A model generated the notes under the pieces. That model did no database searches. It saw only the letters and a list, made by a program, of their open reading frames with translations, and had not been told where the DNA came from. Shown here in pieces: positions 50,123-60,609 of a DNA stretch of 64,000 nt. Position 1 is the stretch's first letter; each line of letters begins with the position of its first letter. This DNA comes from Salminus brasiliensis (lineage: Eukaryota > Chordata > Actinopteri > Characiformes > Bryconidae). The stretch is taken from positions 9,842,526 through 9,906,525 of the forward strand of contig NC_132881.1 in the NCBI RefSeq assembly GCF_030463535.1. Direction: 5' to 3'. Position numbers and translations under genes: made by a program.

Positions 50123-52611
50123 GTAAGTGATCATTCAGTTTGTATACATGTATTGTCTTTTTTTTTTTTTTGTCTTACAGGTTTTTCGGACCGGATGAAC
50201 CAAGGGTCTCTGCATCTGCAACTGTGTGTGACTCGCTACGATCTGTCTGCAAGTGTGTAATAGGTAGGTGATCATTCAGTTTCTATACATGTATTGACTT
50301 TCTTTTTTTTGTCTTAAAGGTCTTTCGGACCTCATGAACCAAGGGTCTTTCCATTGCCACTGTGTGTAAGGCTCGCTTTCAATTTATCTGCAAGTGTGTA
50401 ACAGGTAGGTGATCATTCAGTTTCTATACATGTATTGACTTTCTTTTTTTGTCTTAAAGGTCTTTCGGACCACATGAACCAAGGGTCTGTGCATCTGCAA
50501 CTGTGTGTGACTTCCTACTATCTGTCTGCAAGTGTGTAACAGGTTGGTGATCATTCAGTTTCTATACATGTATTGACTTTCTTTTTTTGTCGTAAAGGTC
50601 TTTCGGACCACATGAACCGAGGGTCTGTGCATCTGCAACTGTGTGTGAATCGCTACTCTCTTTCTGCAAGTGTGTAATAGGTTGGTGATCATTCAGTTTC
50701 TATACATGTATTGACTTTCTTTTTTTGTCTTACAGGTTGTTCGGACCACATGAACCGAGGGTCTGTGCATCTGCAACTGTGTGTGAATCGCTACTCTCTT
50801 TCTGCAAGTGTGTAATAGGTTGGTGATCATTCAGTTTCTATACATGTATTGACTTTCTTTTTTTGTCTTACAGGTTTTTCGGAACTCATAAACCAAGGGT
50901 CTGTGCATCTGCAACTGTGTGTGACTCGCGATCTGTCTGCAAGTGTGTAACAGGTAGGTGATCATTCAGTTTCTATACATGTATTGACTTTCTTTTTTTG
51001 TCTTACAGGTTTTTCAGACCGCATAAACCAATGGTCTTTCCATTGCCACTGTGTGTAAGGCTCGCTTTCAATCTATCTGCAAGTGTGTAACAGGTAGGTG
51101 ATCATTCAGTTTCTATACATGTATTGACTTTCTTTTTTGTCTTACAGGTTTTTCGGACCACATGAAACAAGGGTCTGTGCATCTGCAACTTTGTCTGACT
51201 CGCTACTATCTGTGTGCAAGTGTGTAACAGGTAAGTGATCATTCAGTTTCTATACATGTATTGACTTTCTTTTTTGTCTTACAGGTTTTTTGGACCGCAT
51301 GAACCAAGGGTCTTTCCATTGCCACTGTGTGTGTGGCTCGCTATCAATCTGTCTGCAAGTGTGTAACAGGTAGGTGATCATTCAGTTTCTATACATGTAT
51401 TGACTTTCTTTTTTTTGTCTTAAAGGTTTTTCGGACAGCATGAACCAAGGGTCTGTGCATCTGCAACTGTATGTGACTCGCTATCTGTCTGCAAGTGTGT
51501 AACAGGTAGGTGATCATTCAGTTTCTATACATGTATTGACTTTCTTTTTTTGTCTTAAAGGTCTTTCGGACCACATAAACCAAGGGTCTGTGCATCTGCA
51601 ACTAAAAGGTTGGTGATCATTCAGTTTCTATACATGTATTGACTTTCTATTTTTCTCTTACAGGTTTTTCGGACCGCATCAACCAATGGTCTTTCCATTG
51701 CCACTGTGTGTGTGGCTCGCTATCAATCTGTCTGCAAGTGTGTAACAGGTAAGTGATCATTCAGTTTCTATACATGTATTAACTTTCTTTTTTTGTCTTA
51801 CAGGTTTTTCGGACCGCATGAACCAAAGTTCTGTGAATCTCCAACTGTGTGTGACTCGCTATCTGTCGTGTAACAGGTAAGCGATCATTCAGTTTCTATA
51901 CATGTATTGACTTTCTTTTTTTGTCTTACAGGTTTTTCGGACCACATGAACCAAGGTTCTGTCCATTTCCACTGTGTGTGTGGCTCTCTATCAATCTGTC
52001 TGCAAGTGTGTAACAGGTAGGTGATCATTCAATTTCTATACATGTATTGACTTTCTTTTTTTTTGTCTTAAAGGTCTTTCGGACCTCATGAACCAAGGGT
52101 CTGTGCATCTGCAACTCGCTGCTATCTGTCTGCAAGTGTAACAGGTAAGTGATCATTCAGTTTCTATACGTGTATTGACTTTCTTTTTTGTCTTACAGGT
52201 TTTTCGGAACTCATGAACCAAGGGTCTGTGCATCTGCAACTGTGTGTGACTCGCTACGATCTGTCTGCAAGTGTGAAACAGGCAAGTGATCATTCAGTTT
52301 CTATACATGTATTGACTTTCTTTTTTTGTCTTACAGGTTTTTTGGACCACATGAACCAAGGCTCTGTGCACCTGCAACTGTGTGTGACTCGCTATTCTCT
52401 GTCTGCAAATGTGTAACAGGTAGGTGATCATTCAGTTTCTATACATGTATTGACTTTCTTTTTTTGTCTTACAGGTTTTTTGGACCACATGAACCAAGGG
52501 TCTGTGCATCTGCAACTGTGTGTGAATCGCTACTCTCTTTCTGCAAGTGTGTAATAGGTTGGTGATCATTCAGTTTCTATACATATATTTACTTTCTTAT
52601 TTGTGTTATAG

Positions 52612-52726
52612 GTTCTCGAGAAGTCCATCAACCTCTTCTTCTCCCTTAAGGTGTATCCTTCTAACAAATATATTTTCATCTGCAACTTTGTGTTTTGCTG
52701 TCCATCGTTCTGCAACTCTGCAACAG
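52612..52726 (+). repeat. 115 nt founder-like exon variant, copy 2, at right end of array
   Basis: Nearly identical to 50008-50122 at an offset of 2604 bp. It is the last exon-like block. Its donor GTAAGT (52727) is followed by unique sequence rather than the usual GATCATTCAG box, so the satellite ends about at this donor. Confidence 0.75.
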
Positions 52727-52735
52727 GTAAGTTAA

Positions 52736-53064
52736 AAATGTTAAAAATGATAAACGCTGTGAGGGGAAAATACAGCGCTGATGTAATGTGGTTAAGTGAC
52801 CAGCAGATGGCAAATATCCAGTTTAATATCAGACTGAGTTAAACCTGTGTTAAAAGACCAGCAGCTGGAAAGCTCCAGTAGAAATCCTGATTTAATGATC
52901 ATATAAATGATCAGGACAGACGAAGAGGTTCGTTAAGCAGGGTGACCAGACGCCCTCTTTTTACCGGACATGTTCTCTTTTTAGGATGTGAAAAATGTGT
53001 GCGCATTTATTTCACATCTGTGTCTCTTTCTACAGTCACTACTCAGTCTGTGTGCGGATTTATA
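52736..53064. other. right flank of the array, no gene seen
   Basis: About 330 bp between the last array donor and the Tc1 element. A GGGTGACCAGACGCCCTC / ACCGGACATG segment at 52940-52975 has the look of a dispersed repeat, but I cannot name its family. No coding gene recognised. Confidence 0.45.
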
Positions 53065-54366
53065 CACTGGAGTTTAATATTAGAGAACAACACACAATTT
53101 CCTAAAGGTCAAGGTCAGGAGTGAGCAGTATTTTAAACATACTTCATGAGTTGCATATATTCTAATGCACAGTATAAAAACGTAAATGAGGTATTTGAAA
53201 AAGAAAACTGATCAAAATTAGAGAACACTCTCAGACACCTGCAAATTGTTGGTGTTAATCTGGCACGTGGTGCTAATTTCCTTAATTATCTGACAAACCC
53301 TATTTAACTGGCAGCATAACTTTCCTGTTTTCACTGACTTTGCAAAATGGAAAGCCGTTCCAAAGTGACTGAAACCCTCCGTCAGCAGGTTGTCAAGATG
53401 AAGGCCAAAAGGGTGACCCTATCAGCCATAGCAAGAGAAGTTGGTCGTATCCCAAGTCTGTGATTTCTAGAATACTGCATCTTTACAACACCACAAACTC
53501 ATTCAAGTCCCCCAAGAAGGCTGGTCGTCCACGAAAGACAAATGCAAGAGAGGACAGGATCATGCGGAGAAGTGATGAAAGCAAGTTTCATTTATTTGGG
53601 TCTGATAGGAAACCGTCGACAAGCTGGGGAAAGACTGAACCCAAAGTGTGTAAAGAAGTCAGTAAAAGGTGGAGGAGGAAATGTCATGGGTTGGGGAATG
53701 TTTTCAGCAGCAGGAGTTGGGCCTCTCATACAGCAGAGTGAATGCAAGTGTGTATCAGAACCTTCTTCAACAACACGTGGTTCCTTCCTTGCATTTGTCA
53801 CTCAGTCAGCCAGCAATTTTCATGCATGACAATGCCCCCTGTCACACAGCAAAACGGGTAAAGCAGTTCCTTGAAACTGAAAACATTGAAACAATGAAAT
53901 GACCAGCTCAGAATCCTGATCTAAACCCAATAGAAAACATCTGGAAAATCCTTGGTGATAAAGTTATGGCCAAGAAACCAAACTGTGGAAGAAACTGCAT
54001 GAAGAGTGGACCAAAATCACACCAGAGCAGTGTGAGAGACTAGTGATGTCCTGTGGCCGCAGATGTGCTGAAGTCATTCAAAGCACATGCCTGTACACTT
54101 CCTACTGACTGGTGACTGTTGTAACCTTCAGAAAATTTTGTTGTAATCTTTCTCTGTGCTACAGTCATTGCTGTTCTCTAATTTTGATTATTGTGTTTTT
54201 TGTGAAATAAAGATTTGTTGTTGAATACTTTGGTTATTTTGTTAAACACTGTTTTGTTAAACACTCACAAGGATTTGAAATCCTTCAAATGTTGACCAAT
54301 GAAGATTGCATTATTTCTGCAAAAATCAAGTGTTCATACATTGTTCTCTAATTTTGATTTCCAGTG
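53065..54366 (+). mobile_element. Tc1-like DNA transposon with IR/DR ends
   Basis: The element starts CACTGGAGTTTAATATTAGA at 53065 and ends with the inverted counterpart (…TTTTGATTTCCAGTG) at 54366, flanked by TA on both sides (53063-53064 and 54367-54368), the Tc1/mariner target. A second, inner copy of the repeat core (ATCAAAATTAGAGAACA) lies at ~53211 and its inverse at ~54168-54188. This gives the double direct-repeat (IR/DR) layout of Sleeping Beauty-type ends. Length 1302 bp is shorter than a full Tc1 (~1.6 kb), consistent with an internal deletion. Confidence 0.88.
53347..54108 (+). pseudogene. Tc1-like transposase, deleted and frameshifted
   Basis: Starts MESRSKVTETLRQQVV with the first helix-turn-helix, then hits a stop at 53461. 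In another frame the second DNA-binding region continues (KKAGRPRKTNARED). It then jumps directly to SDESKFHLFGSD, the first catalytic Asp, so a segment before it is missing. Further frame changes separate NVMGWGMFS, then MHDNAPCHTAK with the second Asp (~53825-53855), then LNPIEN with the final acidic residue (~53920-53940). Transposase would cut and paste the element. This copy cannot make it, although its ends may be mobilised in trans. Confidence 0.88.
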
Positions 54367-54368
54367 TA

Positions 54369-55879
54369 CAGCTTTAAACATGCCTGTTGAAGCCCCGCCT
54401 TCTCACCGACACTATTAGTCTACATGTACAGGGGTCTACAGCAACCATTGGTCAAACTGCTTCTCACCACAGTAGATTGGCCACAGCCTAAAACACAAAT
54501 GTAAATAAACACAAATGAGCTTGTCTGTATCTGAGTTTTTTATTTTATTTAGGAATTTGTTTATATATTTTACATTGACATGAATCTGAAAAACTTAAGT
54601 AAACGGTGGTAAAAGTAAAACTTTGTTTTTAATTATTTTACTTGACACTCAAGTTGGACTGAAAGGAGATGATTTGGCCCTGTAAGCAGAGTAAGGCTAT
54701 TTATTAATTTTGTTAAATGAGTAAATGTATGTGCTTTAATGTTCATAAACAAACTTGCTTGAGATATTAAACATTACATATTAATGTCCTTCTCTTACTA
54801 AAATGACACTCAGTGGAGTAATAGTCATACTGTTCAGTAATGACAAACACTTCAATTAAAATAAAACCTTTATTCATTTTTAAGCTTCTCAGGCTGCAGC
54901 AGATTAGGGCTATTTTTACAATCGAATAATCTGACAATTATTGAAATAAATAACTGATTTAGCTTGAGGTAGTTTAAGGTATTTGCTAAGTAACAATTAA
55001 GTTCATAAAAAATTTATAACTTAGTCAGAAATTCACTGTGTTAATGAATTACGCTGCTAATATAAAAGTTATATAATATAAAAGATTAATAAAACTCCAA
55101 TACCTTTTCTCTTTTAAATTTTAAACCCAAGGATTAGTAATGTAGCAGCAATAAAATATAACAAAAATAGATCAGTTTTCCCTTAATCAGTTTTCATATA
55201 CATTTTTGGATGAACAACAAAATAAAAGTGGAAGTGGGAATTAATGTAAGACAGTAATTTTCTCAGTCAAAAAGTATTTTATGTTGCAGATTCGTTTGTA
55301 TTAGTCACTTTTATTTTGTGGGGTCTGGCCAGAGCCACAAAGTAGTCAAGAGACTTTAGCTCGTTACCGGAGAGCGGGACTTAATCTGTAAGCAGCAACC
55401 TGATTGGTTGTTTTTGTTGAAGGGCGGGACATAAAGTAGCTGAAAGCATTGTTTAGAAGGGGTGTCCACAAATATTTGGACTTAGACACTGCTTAATTTA
55501 CCAGCCTAGGACTGGAGGACTGGATAGTGATCCATATTGAGGCCATGGAACAGCAGGGAGGCTCTCCACCAATGAAGCTCGTCTCTGGGACTCAATCAGG
55601 AGCAGTGGGTGTTCTGAAGGCAGTCTGAATCAAGAAGCACAACAAGAAAATTCAGAACCTAATTTCTGAACATCTTCAGTTGAGTCATGTATGATTGTTC
55701 CTGATCTGTTTCTTCAACTAGTTGTTTTTGGACCTAAATCTACATCTACAGAGGAGCTTCCATCTACTACCTCTGCTCTGAAGGAGGAGTATATTAAATG
55801 AGGGAGGATCATAGATGAAGGGTTTCTAGGTTGAGCTGGTGTGTGGTTCACCTGCTGAGGAGTACTGATAGACGTGGAG
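54369..55879. other. AT-rich, no gene; MITE end and duplicated block
   Basis: No coding gene recognised. 55435-55490 holds AGTAGCTGAAAGCATTG and GGGGTGTCCACAAATATTTG, matching the right end of the MITE at 58358-58864. 55744-55879 is the left part of a block that recurs at 59469. Several long AT-only stretches occur at 54700-55250. Confidence 0.55.
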
Positions 55880-56711
55880 ATGCAGACTAGGGCTGCAACT
55901 AAAGATTATTTTAATAATCAATTAATCTGTCGAAAAAAAATACATTTCCATGTCTTTATTTAAAAATAGAACATTGAATAACAGAGCAAATAAGTGTGTA
56001 CAATAATTCAATAATAATAGATTACATTATTAAATAAATTAAATAAATTAAAAATAAAATAAATGAAATAATAAAGAAAAATAAGTGCATTGCTGATGCA
56101 AACACTGCACTGTATTGGAGTGAGGAGTGAGACAGGATGAATTGCCTTTAGTTTGTATGTTTTTTTTTTAAACTTTTATAAAGCACATTTAAACACTGCT
56201 TAAGTGAATTACACAGATAATAAAAGTAACACATACACACACTTACACACTCTATCATTGTCATTGTCCAGTTAAGCAAAAAACAGCATGTGCCGTGTTA
56301 CACCGGTTCACATAGTGTGAGTGCACCGTTATGTTTCCTCACTTCAAAACAGAACTAACTGGGGTTATTGTAGTGACTGTGCTCCCACATTGGTGAGGAT
56401 TTAAGCTGAACTTCTGTTCTGCGTCATTCATGTTTAATTTTTTGGAATATTTTTACTTCTTGATGTTAAATTTATTTTAAAGATTACGCCTCCGCTCTGA
56501 CTCGCTTCGCTCATCTCCCTCTTATTTATAATTTTTTTCCAGAGTAGACAAAGCGCCACAGGTAACGTAAGCGGAGATGAGCTGATATGACAAGGCGAGT
56601 AACACATACATCGTGCGACACAACAAATCCATAATGAAATTCGTTGCCAACACTTTTAATAATCGATTATTATCAATTTTATAGATTCAGTGTAGCAGCT
56701 CTAATGCAGAC
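55880..56711. mobile_element. hAT-type MITE with 8 bp target duplication
   Basis: Element 55888-56703 starts TAGGGCTGCAACTAAAG and ends GTAGCAGCTCTA, whose reverse complement starts TAGAGCTGC. It is flanked on each side by ATGCAGAC (55880-55887 and 56704-56711), an exact 8 bp duplication as made by hAT transposases. Near each end lies a palindrome-prone AATAATCGATTA-like stretch. About 816 bp, AT-rich and without a transposase, so non-autonomous. Confidence 0.88.
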
Positions 56712-58357
56712 ATTTCCTCCAAGTCAGCCGTTTTGTAGATACTAGTGTCCTTCTGAAGCCGTACTGGTCTGCAGAGGAATGATTCCTTGAATTCTGAAAC
56801 TAAAATACGAATGTTTAATTATTATTATTAATTATTTTGCACAGTTTAAAATATTACTATTTTTTACATATAAATGTACCATTTCTGTACAAGATGTTAA
56901 GGTTGTATAGAGGCCAAACCTTAATCCACTGCATTCAACCGATACTCACTTCGTAATCAATGCTAAACGAGTCTGCTTTCACTAAAGCTTTCTCTTCTTT
57001 TAAGCATATCATGAGTTTTAACTCTTTAAACAGTTTAAGAACTAGAGCTCAAGCTGTACGCACCTCTCCTCTGCCGTGCCGCAGAAGACTGGTGTTGTGG
57101 AAGTACTTAAGTATTGCATGTAGTTACTTAAGTACTGAAAGTAAAAGTACAGTATTGTGTTCTGTAGTTCTTACAGAAAGCAGTCAAAAGTCTGAGTATC
57201 AGTGTTTCTATTATTTCAAATGCTCAGACTTAAGTACTGTCACAGTTCCTCTGGCTGTAGTAGAAGGACAGAACTGTAGAAGACTGAGTTCATGAACATG
57301 AACCATTCGGCCACATACGAGTATTTGAAGGTGGGGAAGGTGGTGTTTCTTCTAGTGGTTCTTCCATCTCGGAATAAACTACAGAGCTCTAGCGTTAGTG
57401 TCCTCACTGCAGCTGCAGCACATAAACATCTAATGGAGAAAAAGTATTAAACTCATCCAAAATATGTAGTGAAGTAAAAGTGGAAGTAGGAGATAAAATA
57501 ATCCTCCAGTAGATACAGATACAGTATTTTAGTACTTAAGTACAGTACTGAAGTAGTTCTACTTCATTACTATATATCTCTGAATCTGAGGATTTACTTG
57601 GGTGTTAATATATATAAATATATAAAAATGATTTCTTATTACCATTATTAGCTTATATTTACACTGACATGGTGATTTACACTCTCCTGCTGGGAGCGTT
57701 CTCTCATATAATGATTTTAGTCTATCATCATTTCCTACTTACTGGTGTATTTAGGCAGCTTTATCTGTAAATATACACTATGGTAACATTGACAGAAAAC
57801 GTGATCCATGCACAAACCGTTCCTGGTTAGTGCGAGAAACATGAGTGATGACATCAACTAATTTTTTTTATTTAACTAAATTTAAAACTAATCTTAGTTG
57901 TTGCATCCAGACCTTGCAGAATAGTGTAAAATAGTGTGTATTTATGTGTATAGATTCTGGATTTGAATTTGTGTATCATATACTATATAATAAAAGTCAC
58001 TTGACTTGATTTAGGTAAGCAGCCACTGAATCTGGATCATGATAATATTGTTAATGGTGATAATTCTGCAGATGATGCAGATCATTTGTCAGCCTGATAA
58101 TGTCTCTGTCTGTCTGTCTGTCAGTCAGTACACACAGTGGCGGGGAAGGTGCAGGGACCCTGTCAACAGATCAGTGAAATGTGAGTACACACACACACAG
58201 ACTAGCTTTCATCCAGCGTACCACCACCATCATCACCATCTCAGTGTATGTTCAACAGGGTAAAGTTAGTTAAAGGTTTTGGATTGGAATTAGGTTTATG
58301 AGTAGTGTTATGCTTTATTTTATAGGTGTTTGAGGTGTAGGATAAGTGAGACTCATG
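56712..58357. other. no gene; palindromic repeat and duplicated blocks
   Basis: 56712-56900 continues the block shared with 59700-59880. 57090-57560 contains many copies of ACTTAAGTACT and related words, likely a dispersed palindromic repeat. 56930-57850 shares short blocks with 61920-63310. At 58100-58125 there is a short TCTG microsatellite, and a GTGAGTAC donor-like site lies at about 58181. No product recognised. Confidence 0.5.
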
Positions 58358-58864
58358 CACTACATGGACAGAAGTATTGGGACACCTGCTCATTCATTCT
58401 TGATGCTGTTTTATTGGATTGACTGTCTCTAGTGTCTAGGGAAGGCTGGAGACAGCTTACTAGATTTTGGAGCATTGCTGTGAGGATTTGATTGCATTCA
58501 GCAAGAAGAGCATTGGTAAGGTCAGGATGTTAAATAATCACCACCCCAACTTATTCCAAAAATATTGGATGAAACACCATTAATCACTCCAGAGAATGTG
58601 TTTGAACTGTGGCGCAGTGGAACATTCCACAGTTCCACTGTGCCACAGCTCAATACTGGGGGGCTTTATACCCCTCTGCCCCACGACTGGCATTAGGCAG
58701 CATGGTGCCAATAGATGAATGCTCCAGAGAGTCCTATTCTGTTGGCACTACTTCTCTACAAAGACTAAAGTGTGTGCATTTGCATATATGTGCAATGGGT
58801 GCAATTTAAAGTAGCTGAATGCATTTATTAGAAGGGGTGTCCACAAACATTTGGGCATATAGTG
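58358..58864. mobile_element. ~507 bp MITE with terminal inverted repeats
   Basis: Left end CACTACATGGACAGAAGTAT and right end TTTGGGCATATAGTG are imperfect inverted repeats; reverse complement of the right end begins CACTATATGCCCAAATG. Internal GGGACACC and GGTGTCC are also inverted. The type resembles Tc1/mariner-derived MITEs common in fish. There is no clear TA duplication and no transposase. Confidence 0.65.
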
Positions 58865-58994
58865 TGGGTTAAGTGAAAGGGTTTGCAAGTAGTTTTAGAC
58901 AACCCAAATTTTACAAATATTTTTACAGTAAAATGTTACAATATCTGCAGTTTATTGAACAATTCTTCATGCAGCTCATGATTAAACATGAGAG

Positions 58995-59264
58995 AAACAT
59001 GAGAGCGTCTGGCTATCGATAACAGGGTTGTGGGTTCAATTCCTGGGCTTGGCAAGCTGCCAATGTTGGGCCCTTGAGCAAGGCCCTTTAACCTCTCTGC
59101 TCCCTGGGTCGCTGGAGTTGGCTGCCCACCGCTCGGGGTGTGTGTGTACTCCCTGCCCCTAGATCACTAGTGTGTGTGTGTTCACTACCACAGATCGGTT
59201 AAATGCGGAGGACACATTTCGCTGTGCAGTGACAAATACATGCACCTTTACCTTTTTCTTTTTT
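58995..59264 (+). mobile_element. tRNA-derived SINE
   Basis: Contains a pol III B-box-like GGGTTCAATTCC (59032-59043). The body is typical of fish SINE-like repeats: GGGCCCTTGAGCAAGGCCC, GCTGGAGTTGGCTGCCCACC, a GT-rich stretch, then GGTTAAATGCGGAGGACACA and a T-rich tail. The A-box end is poorly preserved. Family name not assigned. Confidence 0.75.
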
Positions 59265-60179
59265 GGTAGGTCTGAAAGTAGGTTAGTTTTAAACAACTGA
59301 AAAGGAGAAATTTGAAAAAGATCTTTTTACAATAAAATTTAACAATATCTGCATTTCATTGTACAATTCTTCATGCAGCTCATGATTAAACATCTGTTCT
59401 GAGAGAAAAAGTACATTTATTTACAAGAGAAGTGATCATTAAAGTGCAGTGGTTGAATGTTCTTCACCTCATCTACAGAGGAGCTTTACTACCTCTGATC
59501 TGAAGGAGGAGTCTATTAAATGAGGGAGGATCATGGTTGAAGGGGTTCTAGGTTGTGCTGGTGTGTGATTTACCTGCTGAGGAGTACTTACAGACTTGGA
59601 GATGCAGCTGTAAGTGTGGACCAGCCTGGAGCTCAACACCTGTATTGAGATCTCTGGAGCTTTGGCCTTAGAAAGTCTACTTTTTAGCTGCAAGTACTTC
59701 AGCCGTCTAGTAGGTACTAGTTTCCTCCTGAGGCCGTACTGACCTGCAGAGGAACGATTCCTCGAATCCTGAAACTAAAATATGTATATTTAATAATTAT
59801 GCACAGTTACAATAATTAGTCTAATTTAATAAAAATACACCTCAGAAGATAAATGTACCATTTCTGTAGGAAATAAATCTTGCTGTTGTTAAAACAACCC
59901 TTGAGGAGCAGATCTGTGATACTCATCACACTGGTTCCTACAACAGCTTGCACTGCTAATGACAGAAAGAACAGAAAAACCAGAGGAAGCTGAAGGTGTG
60001 GAAGGCGATGCCAAGGCCCAGCTCATTTGTGTGACTACTTGATTTCAGATCCCCTGAGGTGGTGTACTGAAGCTAAATTACACACATTCAGTCACTGTCC
60101 AATTACTTGTGACCCTGATTGTATTTAAATCAGCCCAACATTTTAAGCTCTAATGTTTATCTAATGTTGGTCTTGTCCA
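59265..60179. other. no gene; local duplicate of the 55.7-56.9 kb block
   Basis: 59469-59610 matches 55744-55887 and 59700-59880 matches 56712-56900. The minus strand of 59469-59693 is open for 74 codons, and the minus strand near 59770 has a TTTCAG acceptor-like site. These might be exon relics, but I recognise no protein. Confidence 0.5.
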
Positions 60180-60540
60180 TGGTTAGGTTTGGAGTCTGAC
60201 TGTTTGAGGCTGTGGACAGGTGTCTTTTATACAGATAACAAGGTCAAACAGGTGGCATTAATACAGGTAACAGGTGGAGGACAGAATAGCTTCCTAAAGA
60301 AGAAGTTACAGGCCTGTGAGAGCCAGAAATCTTGCTTGTTTGTGGGTGACCAAATACTTATTTTCCAACATAATTTACAAATAAATTCTTACAAAAATTC
60401 TACCATCTGATTTCCTGGATTTGTTTTCCTCATTGTCCTCCCTTGTCTTTCATAGTTTCACACACCTCTTATTGTTCTAAGCAGGAGAACTTGCACAATC
60501 AGTGGCTGACTAAATACTTTTTTTTGTCTCACTATAAATG
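60180..60540 (+). mobile_element. Tc1-related 3' end repeat
   Basis: Contains GCTGTGGACAGGTGTC, GTGACCAAATACTTATTTTC and CTGACTAAATAC, phrases I recognise from a very common fish repeat related to Tc1 elements. No second terminus was located, so limits are approximate. Confidence 0.5.
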
Positions 60541-60609
60541 ATTATTAAATACAACAAATGAAAATCAAAATAAATGAACTAAAATAAAGAATGACGTTCA
60601 CCTGTTAAT

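Larger units (their letters stand above)
16374..52735 (+). repeat. ~36 kb satellite of ~137 bp monomers carrying splice signals
   Basis: A continuous head-to-tail array in one orientation; about 265 copies if length is divided by the 135-138 bp spacing measured at 16991, 17126, 17264, 17399, 17535 and 17673. Each monomer has a very constant 54-55 bp box (GTRRGTGATCATTCAGTTTC ... TTGAC, T-rich, GTCTTACAG) and a more variable 73-85 bp block (GTTTTTCGGACCACATGAAC ... GTGTGTAACAG). The constant box looks like a minimal intron: GTAAGT donor, TTGAC branch-like motif ~20 nt before the end, T tract and AG. The variable block looks like an exon. Lengths of 73, 80, 83 and 85 nt with frame-specific stops do not support one long protein. 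It could be an ordinary satellite, a spliced non-coding RNA locus, or both. Confidence 0.95.

Noticed and set aside
17856..52416. Repeated 60-105 codon open frames in the array (MNQVSVHLQ and FFGPHEPRV types)
   Set aside because: They read through the intron-like box, end at arbitrary units and change frame between copies; they are by-products of the tandem repeat.
16374..52735. CRISPR-like pattern of constant 55 bp box and variable ~82 bp spacer
   Set aside because: The variable parts are all homologous to each other, the context is eukaryotic with tRNA introns and vertebrate-type transposons, and no cas-like gene is present.
53592..53829. Overlapping frames in the Tc1 element as separate genes
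   Set aside because: They are pieces of one transposase split by frameshifts, or its antisense.
58135..58185. Possible small exon between TCAG and GTGAGTAC
   Set aside because: A 50 bp stretch next to a TCTG microsatellite with no recognised translation and no partner exon.
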